DNA from: Smallanthus sonchifolius
Lineage: Eukaryota > Streptophyta > Magnoliopsida > Asterales > Asteraceae
Direction of reading: 5' to 3'
DNA: 64,000 nt
NCBI GenBank assembly: GCA_023525975.1
Contig: CM042027.1
Location: forward strand, 14,713,001 to 14,777,000
Shown: positions 12,600-23,746 of the stretch, in pieces
How positions within the stretch are numbered: the first letter of the stretch is position 1
How the letters are laid out: each line of letters begins with the position of its first letter
Notes under the pieces: model-generated
The model's input: only the letters and a program-made list of their open reading frames with translations
Database searches by the model: none
Told to the model about the DNA's origin: nothing
Program-made: the position numbers and the translations under genes

Positions 12600-13060
12600 G
12601 GGAGTAAGGGAACATGGGTGTCGATGGGGGTTTACTCGGACGAGTCTTATGGTATCCTATTGCGCTTGATTTATTCTTTTCTAGACACTTTTGATAAAGG
12701 CATTCAATTGTTCGAGGTATGTTTACATTGAACATCCTTCATTAGTATGATGTGAACACGTTATGAATTTAACATTTTTTTAATGTGAAAATGACAATTT
12801 TTTTAGAAATTAAATTGAATAATTATTTTGCAAATTTGCAATGATGCAGGACTATAGATTGATGAGTTTGAAAGGGAGAAGATGATTCAAAGAGCGAATC
12901 AAACGAAGAATTACTTCTGAATCTTAAATCGAGGTTGAAGCAAGCAATGAGGAATAGTGGACTAGTAGTGGTGAGTCAAAATCAGATGATGATGTTGAGG
13001 CTCGGGCTGCTACAGCCCTAAGGAAGAGTGGACTAGCTGTTGCAATTTTTATTGAAGTGA
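12600..13060 (+). pseudogene. Exon-like blocks of an unidentified captured gene
   Basis: One block, bordered by ...GGGAGTAAG and CGAG|GTATG at about 12610-12718, reads WVSMGVYSDESYGILLRL and on through FLDTFDKGIQLFE without a stop, which looks like a real exon. A second block after ...GATGCAG at about 12850 reads through mixed frames to about 13058 (...ARAATALRKSGLAV), ending at a possible donor GTGAGTG. I cannot name the protein. The two may come from one gene, and neither is intact. Confidence 0.35.
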
Positions 13061-13892
13061 GTGAATAAATTACTACTTGATGATTGCAACTCTAATTTTT
13101 ATCACATATACGCATTCTGTAGCATATCTCTTCCCATGTAGCCTAGAACATCTTTTTTTACTTCACATTGTATCTTTTATTTAACCGTATATCATATCAT
13201 ATTATGAACATCATTTTTTACTTGACATTGTATCCTTTAATCAACCTGTGTAGTACACGGGTAACCAACGTAGCAACCACCTCAATGTTGGAAAATTGTA
13301 TGTTTTTATAAAAAAATCCAAAACCGGTGGGCATCAGACAAACGGTTTTACAAGAAAGCTTCCTGAGTTTCCGGGTTGGGTAACGGGGTCAATACAGGTT
13401 TAGGTCAAACAAATCTCATTTTTAGTATGGATCAGGTTGGGTTAACCCGCAAACACTTTTTGGTCAAATTTTCTTGTAACTAATTAACAATAACACATTA
13501 GTTATGTTTACATAAACAATGTACTACTACAATAATCTAGATATTTGTGAATTGTAATTTTTATTATTGTATATGTAATGTAATATAATTTTTAATTTCA
13601 GTATATATAAATATATACATGACAATAAATAAGAGCCTGAGTCTCACTATCAAGGCTTGGTTTGCTTTTGAGACAACCGGTTTTCACTCATGGGTATGTG
13701 GCACTTTCTAGGGTTAAAATTAGAGACGAGTTAAAACTTTTAATTTTAAATAAGGATGAAAAAAAATACAAATAAAGCATCCAACATTGCATAAAAAGAA
13801 ATATTTATATATTTATAAATCATATTCATCGTTTTTTATTTCACATTATGTCGTTTATTCAGCCTCGTGTAATACACGGGTTCTAACACTAG

Positions 13893-15370
13893 TATATATA
13901 TATATATTTGTTTTAATATGGTATATTGTGTATATTTAATTTATTTATAATGAAAACTTGGGCTTAAATGAGCTTAACATGTTAATGGGCTAGGTACATA
14001 ATGGCTTAATTGAAGTGCACTTTCAGTTGGTAAACCATCTAATTCTAATCCTACGTCATCCATCTGTTTGCAAATTGGTATAGTAAGTTAATTTCAAATT
14101 TTTTTCCCTACATGCTTATTCGACAAATCTTGAATCTTTAATATGAATCTTATTGTACCTGGTAATCATTTGAAGTTCAGCCCAGGTTTTAAGACTTGAA
14201 ACTGTTAAATGTGGAGTCCTTTTAGATCTATCATATAGTATTAATGCTTTAACTTGAGTTTTTTTCATGATTTTCAACCTAATTTTTTATCTGTAAAGAC
14301 TGTTTGAAACCATTAATATGTTATTAGTGAAGCAATTTTCGTCCTATTAATCTTTGATTAGTAAACCGTGAATATAATTTTCAAACCGTGAAACCAAACC
14401 GTAGTGATGGTTTGGTTTAGGATTTCAACGGTTTGGTTTCGGTTTTCTATTATCAAAAACCGTTACTAGCGGGTTACCTCACGGTTTGACCTAACAACCA
14501 TTTAAACCGGATCGTAAACACCTCTAGCGCTAGTAAATAGATTCTTTTGGAGACGTTTTGAATTCAATCAAGACCTTTTTCGAATAAAAACTTACTATTT
14601 CCAAAAACAAAAAAAAAATAACTTTAAAAAGTTTTAATAAGGTATTACAAGCATCTCCATACAGTATTGTCTTTTGAAAAAAGATATGTTACAATCTTCC
14701 TAAACAAGACATCATAAAATCATTTTATATTTATATTATTTAACATGAGTTCTAAACTACTAAAATTATATAGTTTTAACACATCCAAAACCTTTCAAAT
14801 TGACGATATAAAGATTGTGATAAAAATACCCCACCTATGTTTTTACTCGACGTACCTCTCCATATTATACGGGGTATAAAAAGTCATAAATGAGCGTATA
14901 CTTATGGTTAGGGCAACCGCATGAACGACTCAACCGTTTTAAAGGTCCTAAGCGAACTAAAAGTCCAGAGGCCTTTCTAAATTTTGACAAACTCATATGA
15001 AACAAACAGATTAAAATAATTACACAATTAGATTCAAAATACCTCGTGAATAAGAACACGCAACGATTATCATCGATTTTGAGTGAGCAAACTAATATCA
15101 AAAGACCTGATTTTGCGATGCAGCGATTTTCAGTGATAAGAACTGATTCAACAGTTTTGCAATGCAACGATTTGAGTGAGAAGAAGAACCCGCAATTACA
15201 CTACGTAACCTGATTTGGAATGGAATCACCATTTTTTGGGAAGTTGAAAACAATCTCTTTGATTTCTTTAGCTGCTTTTTAGGTTGTTGATTTTTTAATT
15301 AGGAATGAGGAATATAGGATATTAATGACGAATGAGCAGGATATGATAGTTGGAATTTTTGTGCTCTTGT
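13893..15370. other. No gene seen; AT-rich with traces of small elements
   Basis: A TA microsatellite follows the Helitron end at 13893-13910. At about 14370-14525 repeated 'ggtttggttt/aaaccg' motifs end in a hAT-like gtaaacacctcta. The minus strand at 14865-15167 is open for 100 residues but shows no domain, and its phrases 'gatgcagcgattt' and 'atgcaacgattt' hint at a degenerate repeat. Confidence 0.4.
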
Positions 15371-15383
15371 TTAGGTTGTATAC

Positions 15384-15655
15384 CCAAAGTGGTTGAGGTG
15401 ATCGAGCTACCCAAGGGAGGTCTTGGTTTCAAGTCTCACCTGTGATAAAAAATGGGTTCCAGGTTAGGCCAGAGGGTTTTCTCAACTAAGGTGGGTTTCC
15501 TCCTTTGGGTGGTATCAGGTTCAGGACTGATGTACGAGCTTCCCTTCGGGGACGTGCCAGCCTAGAGCCCTGAGGTTCTATATTATAGCGGATTGATGTA
15601 CGAGATTAATGGGTGGATGAATGGCCCGTCAGAGATCCTAAACGCTGATCAAAAA
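15384..15655 (+). repeat. tRNA-derived SINE
   Basis: The 5' part has a box-A-like GTGGTTGAGGTGATCGAGC and, about 35 bp on, a box-B-like GGTTTCAAGTCTC, the spacing of a tRNA promoter. A body without coding potential follows and ends near a short A-run (caaaaaaatc) at about 15650. This layout (Pol III promoter, about 270 bp, A-rich tail) is that of a plant SINE. I could not find a clear target duplication. Confidence 0.55.
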
Positions 15656-16437
15656 AATCTAAGGCCAAAATTTTTTGGGTTTAGAGCACTAATTGATGGA
15701 TTATATATTATAGTTTTTTGGCCGCCCGATATACTCTCACCCATGGTGAACTAGTAGTATATCACCTCTCACATATAAAGGGATTGGTTTGTGACTGAGA
15801 AGGGAACTGATAGAGGGAAATGACAAAGGTCTCACACTGGTGAGCATATTTTCTTTTAAAATAATCACAAAATTAAATTAATCGGGGGTAATTTTTAGGC
15901 AACCCTATTTTTTTTAAATAAAAGAGCATTTATTTGGGCACACAAGTTTCAAAGCCGCATTCTTTAATGCTGGTAACAATCAAACAATGTTGGCAGAATA
16001 AGCCATTACTGGACGGCTAGTCAAGCTAGGACCACGGTGAACAAGAAAAGGACATATCAAACATGCTCAAAAAAAGACAAATTTAAAGATAAATTCAATA
16101 TTCACCATCAATTCAACACCAAAATATTCATCATCATCATCATCAATCAATCACAATATCCACCATTACAGGAACATGATTTGCTAACAAAAATAAAACC
16201 GACAAATTTAACCCTAGCATCCCTAAAATTGGGATAACTCGGCAACGACATCTCATTGAAACCCAATTAATCAGAAATCATCAATAGATTTGGGTTCAAG
16301 GATGCATGAAAACCAGAAGGGGATTGAATTAATCAATCCACCATCTATACACAAAATTGAAACCCTAGACTCTAAAATTATAACCCTAACGCTCCACCTA
16401 CCCCCAAATTTTATAAAATTGACGGAATACGTTCGTT
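15656..16437. other. No gene seen; includes the 3' flank of the SAUR gene
   Basis: This is AT-rich sequence with a CAT/ATC-rich patch at about 16126-16160. The last 100-150 bases are probably the 3'UTR of the minus-strand SAUR gene; I see no canonical AATAAA on that strand. Confidence 0.4.
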
Positions 16438-16941
16438 TCAAACCCTAGCTTTCTGTAACAGAGGAGTAAGGCTACGGCAATTAGAACTGTTAACATCCTT
16501 ACAATGCGCAGATGAATCGATCTCCATATCGGCAAACATCGTTGCGAAATCGTCTAAATCAAACGTCGAGAAACCGTTACCGTTATCGTTTCTCGCCAAT
16601 ACCTTCAACAATCTCTTGAAGAAACTCACATCGCAGGGGATGATTAATCCGCCGGGGGTCTGGAATCCGAACTCTTCCTCCGCTTTGTTGAGCAACGAGA
16701 CGAACACCGGCAGATTGAGGAACCGCGTCGGAATGACGAAGCGGCGGCGTTCGGATCCGACGTAGACGGCGAGGGATCCGGCGGACGGGATGCGGTGGCG
16801 ATGGAGAGAATAGTCGATTTCAGATTCGGAGTCGGAGGTGAAGGAATAGGTGGTGATGCAGCGGCGACGCCATCGCTGCATGACCTGTTTGAGGCGGACG
16901 ATTTGGCTGATCTTGTTGCCTTTCTTCACCGGAGACGCCAT
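16438..16941 (-). CDS. SAUR-family auxin-responsive protein
   Basis: A single-exon gene of 167 residues, intact from ATG to stop. SAURs are short-lived small proteins that promote cell expansion, best known for inhibiting PP2C.D phosphatases and so activating plasma-membrane H+-ATPases. The basic N-terminus (KISQIVRLKQVMQRWRRR, about 10-27) is followed by the SAUR domain. In it are the core GSLAVYVGSERRRFVIPTRF at about 55-74, the LNLPVFVSLLNKAEEEFGF stretch at 75-93, and GGLIIPCD with the conserved Cys at 103. A tail of about 50 residues, acidic then serine-rich, makes it longer than typical SAURs of 80-120 residues. SAURs are normally intronless, as here. Composition is clearly more GC-rich than the flanks. 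It is the only evidently functional host gene in the window. Confidence 0.93.
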   Translation of the reverse strand: MASPVKKGNKISQIVRLKQVMQRWRRRCITTYSFTSDSESEIDYSLHRHRIPSAGSLAVYVGSERRRFVIPTRFLNLPVFVSLLNKAEEEFGFQTPGGLIIPCDVSFFKRLLKVLARNDNGNGFSTFDLDDFATMFADMEIDSSAHCKDVNSSNCRSLTPLLQKARV

Positions 16942-16995
16942 TGGAGCGGCAGTTGGAGAGTGGCAGGCGAGGTGGAAAGGGTTGCGAGAAAGTTG

Positions 16996-17020
16996 AAATA
17001 TAAAACGGAGAGATATAAAC
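16996..17020 (-). promoter_or_regulatory. Probable TATA box of the SAUR gene
   Basis: On the minus strand two candidates precede the ATG at 16941: TTTATATCT (about 17011-17019) and TTTTATATTTC (about 16995-17005). Either puts transcription start within a short leader, as usual for SAUR genes. No AuxRE (TGTCTC) copy is obvious in the adjacent 150 bases. Confidence 0.5.
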
Positions 17021-17473
17021 GCGATAAAACAGTTGGCACCGTTTTTGTTATATTTTTATACCAATCACATGTTTATTTTATGTTTATTTCTCCACTATAG
17101 ACTCATTAACTAAAATTCCTCTTTATTTAAATAAATAAATAAAATATGCTCCTTTTTAATATAGAGTATAAATGTATAGGGTTACGATATCTTTATAACT
17201 CATAAATAATAGAACTCACGAGAACCAGTAAAAAAATTAATTAAAATATTTTTTTCACTACCTTTATTATTAACATACAAAATAAAAAAAATGATTTATC
17301 TTTACAATTAATTTATCTATTATCTCTAAATTATTCTTAAAAAAAAAGAATTAATTACACGGATGACTCCTATTGTTTACACGGATTTCACTTTTAGCCC
17401 CTAGGAATGAAAAACTACAAGTTCAGCTCAATAGTTTGCACGAAAGTAACAAATTTAGCCCCTGAATCGGATG

Positions 17474-17640
17474 GACGTTAACTTTAACCGTTAAATGAGT
17501 GTAAATGACAAAAATGCCCTCAAATAATAAAATAAGATAAATATAGTTTATTTTTTAGTTTTAGGTTTTTAATATTTATTTTTTATTATTCAGGGGTAAT
17601 TTGGTCATTTTACACTCATTTAACGGTTAAAGTTAACGTC
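17474..17640. repeat. Short inverted-repeat element (MITE-like)
   Basis: The left arm beginning gacgttaactttaaccgtta at 17474 is the near-perfect reverse complement of the right arm ending taacggttaaagttaacgtc at 17640. Arms are about 55 bases around an AT-rich middle. Flanks carry the 'acttttagccccta' type phrase often found with Mutator-like ends, but I could not establish a target duplication. Confidence 0.6.
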
Positions 17641-17737
17641 AAAAAAGTTGGTTTTGATTGGTTTTTAATATTTAACTTTTGAGAACTCGTCAAAAAAGTT
17701 GGTTTTGATTGGTTTTTTAACGAGTTCTCAAAGGTTA
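17638..17737. repeat. Two tandem copies of a 51-bp unit
   Basis: The unit gtcaaaaaagttggttttga... starts at 17638 and again at 17689. The first copy ends in gagaactc and the second is followed by gagttctc, so the array itself ends in a small inverted repeat. Confidence 0.75.
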
Positions 17738-18555
17738 TCTTTTTATGGTACATTATAACATCAACACGTGTTAAGTCACTGCTTCTAAAAGTTTTATTTT
17801 AATATAAGATATAATTGTCTAATATTCATCCATGTCTAGATCTTTGAGTGACCCCTCCCACATAAATCCAATTGTTTGCACCACGTAAAGTACAAATTAA
17901 ATGGCTCCATATGCCTTCCTTTCAATGTAGGAATATCCGCCTCCAATGTAACACTTGGTGAACAAAAATGAAAAACTAGTTATATGAGAAGAAAAGGACA
18001 AACCTTTTTAATGTAAATAAATTAAATAAAGATTGTTTTCTTCTTAAAAGAACAGGTTTTATTATTTAATATTTTAAACCCCACTATGAGTTCTGAAAGA
18101 TTTTACTCCTATTTAGCGACTCTTAAATATTGGTTTTTATCGAATTTATTATATTCTGGATGAAAATATACATGTGTAAAGCATTTATAGAGTAAACAAA
18201 TTCTTTAAGAATTACAACAAATGAATATTTCACTCCAATCAATAGTAACATTTGATCTTTGCATTTTTAGTAGTTCATGAGAAATTTAAGAACTTGAGCT
18301 TGAAAAACTACTCACGATCCTAACATAAGTTTTAGAAACAAAGATCTAAATTATTATACTTGACTAGTTTACACCTGTAATCTCAAAAAACTATGTAAAT
18401 CAATTAAGTACGTTGTTGTACAATACATCATGCGTGAAAAATAATTATCCAATCAAACACGATTTTTAATGAAATTAATTTCAACTTAGAGGAATTGATT
18501 ATTTGAATATGATATTTGTTTACATTAATTTTAATTTAAAGAATTATGTGAAGTA
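17738..18555. other. No gene seen
   Basis: AT-rich intergenic sequence with no open frame, splice pattern or repeat that I can name. Confidence 0.5.
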
Positions 18556-18815
18556 AACAAACCTAAGTATGTTTAGTGCAATTATGATTGGGGGCGTGAG
18601 GCATAATTGGGCGTGGAACACCGTCACATAGGGCGTTATTGAGTGTGAGGCGGCAATGAGATTGGCTTCCAAGGCATGGGGTGGAGGTTTGTGTGTTTTA
18701 TGCATATGTGTATATGTACATATATGGATAGTGAAACCATTACACACCTTAGTGATTGACGTGGCGGCGAAGTGGAGGGACGTGAATCACTTTTAGTGAT
18801 TCCACTACACATAGC
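18556..18815. mobile_element. MITE with imperfect terminal inverted repeats
   Basis: The left end cctaagtatgtttagtg and the reverse complement of the right end, taggctatgtgtagtgg, form an imperfect inverted repeat. The interior has no gene. A relative lies at about 25878-26158: both share a 'ggtttcactatccata' phrase followed by CATATA-type repeats, in opposite orientation. No target duplication was resolved. Confidence 0.45.
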
Positions 18816-20470
18816 CTAATTCTTTTACTTTTTGTGCATTGATATATAAATATTATCCAATCTTAGTGTTTATATGTTCATTATTGTGTTGCAAGTAACA
18901 ATATGCAGAACCAAAATCATCTACGATACATTGCATATAGTCGATCCCTTATAGAAAAAGTTTCACATTTTAAAAAACTTAAGATCATACCCTTCATTTG
19001 ACATAAAAAGGTGAAATTTATACAAATAACACATATAAAGACTTGATTTACATTACATAAAGACACAAGTTATAAAACTGTTACATGCATGTTAAATGGT
19101 ACCAAATTTTGTGTTGATTGGGCAATTATGCCGGCCACGTAAAGTAATGACATTAGAGTCATAGCAACTTTTTACATATTTAAAAGCAGGCCAAGCAAAG
19201 TTTCTAGATAGAGTTACTTTATAAATAGTGATAGTTTAATATAATAAGTTTTGGGTACCTAATCGTACATATAATTTTGTTCCTAATTCAAACTTGAACT
19301 AGCTACTCAAATTGTTTCATAAATAGAGCGCCTACCTAACCCTCAAATTTTATTCCAAAGCTTCAATGTAATAATAATAAAAATAAGCGGTATTCACGGG
19401 AAAAAAAACATTTGACTCGATGGTATCCAAATATATTACATGGTGTTCTTTTCCTAGAAAGTTATGGGTTCTAGTATCTTTGTAAACATATGATAAAGAT
19501 TTAGCGTGTGTGTCGTTCAAACAAAAGAAAACTATATATATTATCAGAATAGTTATTGATATTTTTTAAAAGTTTAACTACAAACTTATTTAATAAAAAG
19601 AAAACAAATTAATACTAAACATGTGGACCATTTTTACATGGAACTTAGTTACTTTTGCTATGTTAGACGTTGGCGTCAAAGCCTACTACTTTTGTGCCGA
19701 TTAGACTAGCAATCAATACACACTGACAAGTGTTACCATTGCCGCAAAACTCGTCATAATCAATGTCATTGACACAAAACTTATCATAATCTATGATGTT
19801 GGCGTATTCTTTTCACGCATGGCGTGTTTCAGTTAGATGTAATTGTTTATAACAATCAAACTGATAATTTTTTTTTGTAAAAAATTCAATGAATATTTGA
19901 ATGATATGTTATTCACTTATTTTCCCACGCATACCGATTCAAACATTAGTCGACGGAGTTATAATCTATAATTTCGAATGTAATAGTGTAATACATTTAA
20001 ATTTCATTGTTACGTAAATAAATTTTGGTAATAACACATGTTCATGTATTCCGAGTATGTTTCTAATACCGAATATATTATTCTTTTAAGTCTATGATGA
20101 GAAATATTCTCTTAATTATATTCATAAATAGTTAAGCTACACGTATCTCTCACTTACTAGTCGAACCTCACCTCTCAAGAATCACTTTAAAAATTGTCTA
20201 TTAAAAAATATATTTTTATGTTTCGAAAACACTTTTTGTAAAAAAAAATTTAAAATGTGTTTCCAAAAAATAAAAATAAAACTTTTTTTATAAAAAAGTT
20301 AAAATAAACGTTTTTGTCCAACTAAAAAAGAACTTTCTGAAAAACTTAAAAATGTTTCATTTTTAAATAAAAAACACTTTCAAAATATAGGTTTTTTTTA
20401 TTCAGCTAAAGAAGAAAACAAACAAAAAAATATAAAATGTTCGGTTTTATATATATAACAACTAAAAGGA
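18816..20470. other. No gene seen; contains conserved block A (19085-19370)
   Basis: The stretch is AT-rich. At about 19085-19370 lies a block with the phrase caattatgccggccacgtaa, then gtacctaatcgtacatata and a cataaatag TATA-like string. This block is clearly repeated at about 48775-49060. From 20190 to 20440 there are only A/T-rich degenerate repeats. Confidence 0.6.
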
Positions 20471-20678
20471 TGAGATAGTATTAATTGAAAATTTCATGAT
20501 ATAGAATACTACAAATAAAAAAAGACACGTAACTAGGTATAACACAACCCATTTGCAAAACCGATTACATGGGTTAAATACAAAAGATACTGAATAGCTA
20601 CAATCTAGGAGACAAATTAGGAAATTCAAAATATAGTATCTTAAACACATTTATGTTTCTCGACTATTTATTTAGTCT
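20471..20678 (-). repeat. Putative 3' LTR of a truncated Ty1/copia element
   Basis: This lies directly beyond the polypurine tract of the copia remnant. On the minus strand it starts TATTAGACTAAATAAATAG and ends ...AATACTATCTCA, a plausible TG..CA LTR of about 208 bp with the first G changed to A. No second LTR was found in the window. Confidence 0.45.
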
Positions 20679-20704
20679 AATACCCCCCCCCCCCCCCTCC
20701 TTCA
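20679..20704 (-). other. Copia polypurine tract (very long G run)
   Basis: The plus strand carries a run of 16-17 C, so the minus strand reads GGAGGGGGG..., just after the end of a copia pol reading and just before a putative LTR. The position is exactly that of a polypurine tract. Confidence 0.6.
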
Positions 20705-20800
20705 CAAGTGTACGCGTGACGGACGAACACTGAGCTTATCTTGAAAATCTTTAAATGACGGTTTGGGTAGAGGTTTAGTGAAGATGTCATAAAAGCATTT
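20705..20800 (-). pseudogene. 3' end of Ty1/copia pol (RNase H C-terminus)
   Basis: The minus strand reads DIFTKPLPKPSFKDFQDKLS followed within a few residues by a stop. DIFTKPL near the C-terminus is the hallmark of plant copia RNase H. Only about 100 bp of pol remain: upstream similarity is lost by about 20810, so this is a truncated 3' piece consisting of pol end, polypurine tract and LTR. Confidence 0.75.
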
Positions 20801-20809
20801 ATAATTGGA

Positions 20810-21120
20810 GGTTGGATGAAAAATGTTTGAAGGTTGTGAAATGAGATTATGTGTAGATCATGAGAAAGTTGTATTGTTTGAAGGTTGTAAAATAAGTTTT
20901 TTTTAACTATTTTTTTAATAAATTTAAATTGAGCCCAACGACTCTTTTTTTTAATCAGAAGACGAGCCTTTAACGGCTCTTTCTTTCCTGACACCCGTTG
21001 TACAACCCACCCCATCATCCATCACACATCAATAACACCCAGGCGAAGCGTTGTTCAACACCCAAAAACACTGAGGTGGCAAAAGATGTTAATTCATAAG
21101 ATATAGTTTAATAAGCAAAA
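20810..21120. other. No gene seen; possible small element
   Basis: A phrase tttgaaggttgt is repeated about 55 bp apart (20828 and 20878). A patch with GC-rich arms at about 20960-21010 (gagcctttaacggctc) forms a small hairpin. I cannot assign it. Confidence 0.3.
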
Positions 21121-21124
21121 ACAA

Positions 21125-22339
21125 TCTATACTACTATATAATACATATTTGTACGATATTGTTGTAATTTACCCAAAATATTAAGACACTTAACACAAAT
21201 TATTTCTACATAGTGTACAAATTAACAATGACTCAAATATGTACAACTACCTTCTAACCATGTTTATAATTAAAGCCTAATAATTACCCTTTAACCCATA
21301 CACTTAATTCTCTCATTTACTCAAAAAATTAAGACACTTAGCACAATTTTTGTAATATTATACAAATTAGCAATGTCTCAATTGTTTATTATTACCTACT
21401 AACCCATGTCTATAATTTAACCCATAATTAAATTCACACTATATTAAATAGAGAAAATCAATTAAAAATGTTCAATTTTTCACGGCAACGCGCAGGTACC
21501 TCTTACGCGTGGTCGTACCTCATATAACTTTTTTACAAGCAAATTGCATGTGTATTTGCAAATGAGTTGTAACTTATAAAAAAATAATACAATAGTAATA
21601 ATATCAATTATGGCCATGATTTAGTGTTTATACTAATACTTTTTACCATTGTAGTGTTAAAATAACTAGATTTTTTTTGCCTGCGCTTTGCTGTGAAAGT
21701 TTGGTCGTTATCGGGGTCGGCTCATTTCGGTGGATATAACTTATGTCGAAACATAGACTTGCTATAGCGCACAATAAAAAAAACCTCGAATATTAACATA
21801 ACTCCGTTTTTAATAAAGGGTATACATGAACGTTGGCAAAAATAAACAAAGAAAACGTGCATTCCGTTTTAAAAAAATTAAATGAATGAAAGTTAGCACA
21901 TGAAAACGAAATTAATAGAAAACTAAACTTGTTAAAAACTTATATTATATATACTATGAGAGGCAAAAACGATTCCACTAGCAACACATTGGGGACAGTG
22001 TCGATTTTGGTTCGGCTCGTTTGCGGGGCTAAAAACTACGTACAGTTTCTATAGCGTACGGAAAAAAAATACTCGTTTTTTAATACAACTCCGTTTTTAA
22101 CAAAATTTATATTAGAATGTTGAAAAAAACTAAAGAAAGCCACGTTTTCCGTTTTTAATGAAAGGGTAAATAACGAAAGTTATAACAAAGAAACGAAATT
22201 ATTTGAAAAGTAGAGGGTTAAAAGCGTATACCATATATAGTATAAGAGTTGAAAATAAAATAAAAGTAAAAAATATTAAAATTACTGTCACTCCCGTTGT
22301 TTTTTAAATTTAGTTTATAATTATAATAATGCAATCAAA
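21125..22339. other. Degenerate Helitron ends; no gene
   Basis: A plus-orientation Helitron-like start (A|TCTATACTACTATATAATAC) is at 21125. A minus-orientation 3' end (A|CTAGATTTTTTTTGCCTGCGC) is at 21666-21669, with possible 5' partners near 21955 or 22238 where tatagtata-type strings occur. Two similar stretches, 21700-21960 and 22000-22240 ('cgttttt(a)ataaaactccgtttttaa' type phrases), look like a diverged tandem duplication of Helitron interior. Confidence 0.4.
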
Positions 22340-22783
22340 TCTATACTACTTAATAAACAAGTAATTATGTGGACACTTGTCACATTTTTCTAAGCCTCAT
22401 CATTCTAATTTTTCTGTCTCTCTCTCCTATTAATAATCAACTCCACTAATTTAGACAACTAAATTAATTGTTTATTTTAATTTTTATCTACACATTTTTT
22501 AATTTAAAATTGTGTTTATCATCAATTGATTTGTTCAATCACATTTTTATGAACTCTACAAACCAAAAACAAATTTATAGCCACCTATGATTCAAATAAA
22601 AATGTTTTAATCATATATTTATATATTCACATTGTTTCATTTTAACGAGTATATGCGTTAATAGATTACATTATATTTTATTCAACCCGTGTATTACACG
22701 AGTTTAAAAACATAAACTTCTTATTACTACATATTTAACATTACATTTATTCAACGCGTATAATCCACGATATTCTAACCTAG
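22340..22783 (+). mobile_element. Short non-autonomous Helitron
   Basis: It starts A|TCTATACTACTTAATAAAC and ends ...ATTCTAACCTAG|T at 22783, with a degenerate terminal hairpin (gcgtataatccacg) upstream and a second, better hairpin (cccgtgtattacacg) at about 22686. Insertion between A and T, TC start, CTAG end and hairpin match the Helitron rule. It has no coding content. Confidence 0.7.
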
Positions 22784-22794
22784 TATAACATGAT

Positions 22795-22890
22795 AATAGT
22801 CCAAGTCGTCTGGACGTTCCTTTTATTATTGCATTGTACCAAACCGTACCAAGTATTTGACCCTTTCCAAGTTGAAGATAGATTCCCATA
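22795..22890. repeat. Conserved block B (copy 1)
   Basis: The phrase with ggacgttcctttt, gtaccaaaccgtacc and tttccaagttgaagatag recurs at about 50300-50400. It lies between blocks A and C in both places. Confidence 0.7.
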
Positions 22891-23284
22891 ATATATATAT
22901 TTTAAAGACAAATTTCTTAATTACTGTTGAGAGTGATACTTGAACTCATAACCTTCTTTAAATTTTGGTGTTCTTTAGAGAATTTTCCTTTATCATTGGG
23001 CCGCCAACCCCAATGTATATATATATATCTATATATAATTGACATAAAGAAGGGTACGTCAGCATGGTCTGTCAGACAACAACACTGTAGCTTTATTGGT
23101 AAGAGCATTCGTTGGAGATGCTCCAACATTTTCTTTCTTTATTGTTACTAAGATTGTTATATTAATAGATTAATTACACGGTTATATATTGAAAAACGAT
23201 ATAACTTATAAATTTATAAATACGTCATAACTTGTCAGACTATTGTGATCGTCTCGAAATATATCAAATGACAATGTGTGTATA

Positions 23285-23456
23285 CAGGGGTGGATCTATG
23301 AAGAGGCGAGGGGTACCTGATAGTACCCCTCAACTTTCGACGCGTAGTGGGAATTTTCGACGCGCAGCGGGATTTTTTTTTTACCGTTTTATGTATCCAG
23401 ATACCCCTGAACGAAATTTTAGATACCCTGTATTTTTTTTCCTAGATCCGCCACTG
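23285..23456. mobile_element. hAT MITE with perfect 8-bp target duplication
   Basis: The ends are CAGGGGTGGATCTA... and ...TAGATCCGCCACTG. The flanks are tgtgtata at 23277-23284 and tgtgtata at 23457-23464, a perfect 8-bp target duplication as hAT transposases make. The interior phrase 'gcgggattttttttttaccgt' is shared with the larger hAT at 57440-59866, so this looks like a deletion derivative of that family. Confidence 0.9.
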
Positions 23457-23471
23457 TGTGTATATAACAAA

Positions 23472-23746
23472 CTAGCTTAGAACTTGTGTACTACACAGGG
23501 TATATAAAATTTGTATATCTTTATATATGTATTTTATAGGTGGAAAAATGTATCACATATACTAACAATAGAAAACAAAACCAAAAAATATGTAAAAATT
23601 AATATATAATTGAGTTTAACAAATACATAAAATATTATTCAATGTAATTTGACTTTCATTTACTATTTGATTGAAAACATAAGCTAGGTAATCAAAGTTT
23701 CTTATAATATTAGATAATTTAAAATAAATTTGTTTTATTAGTATAA
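23472..23746 (-). mobile_element. Short Helitron, first of a head-to-tail pair
   Basis: In minus orientation the 3' end is A|CTAGCTTAGAAC at 23472, with the hairpin region gtgtactacacagg just inside. The 5' end lies at about 23745, where plus-strand tttattagtata corresponds to the TATACTAATAAA start, though the leading TC is lost at the junction with the next copy. Confidence 0.55.

Larger units (their letters stand above)
9508..13892 (+). mobile_element. Candidate Helitron with captured gene fragments
   Basis: The 5' end TCTATCATATATAATAAAC at 9508 follows an A and resembles the starts of the short Helitrons in this window. The 3' end has the hairpin CGTGTA-A-TACACG at 13865-13877, then ...ACACTAG followed by T at 13893. 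That fits the Helitron rule of TC...CTRR inserted between A and T with a hairpin about 10 bases from the end. Inside are broken exons of an SCD1-type DENN gene and other exon-like blocks. Extra copies of the terminal hairpin at about 12452, 12492 and 13249 show that other Helitron ends are nested or tandemly placed inside, so the true partner of the 5' end could be one of those. No RepHel is present, so it would be non-autonomous. Confidence 0.5.

Noticed and set aside
15390..15440. A genuine tRNA gene
   Set aside because: It has box-like motifs but no foldable cloverleaf and a long non-tRNA body follows, so it is treated as a SINE.
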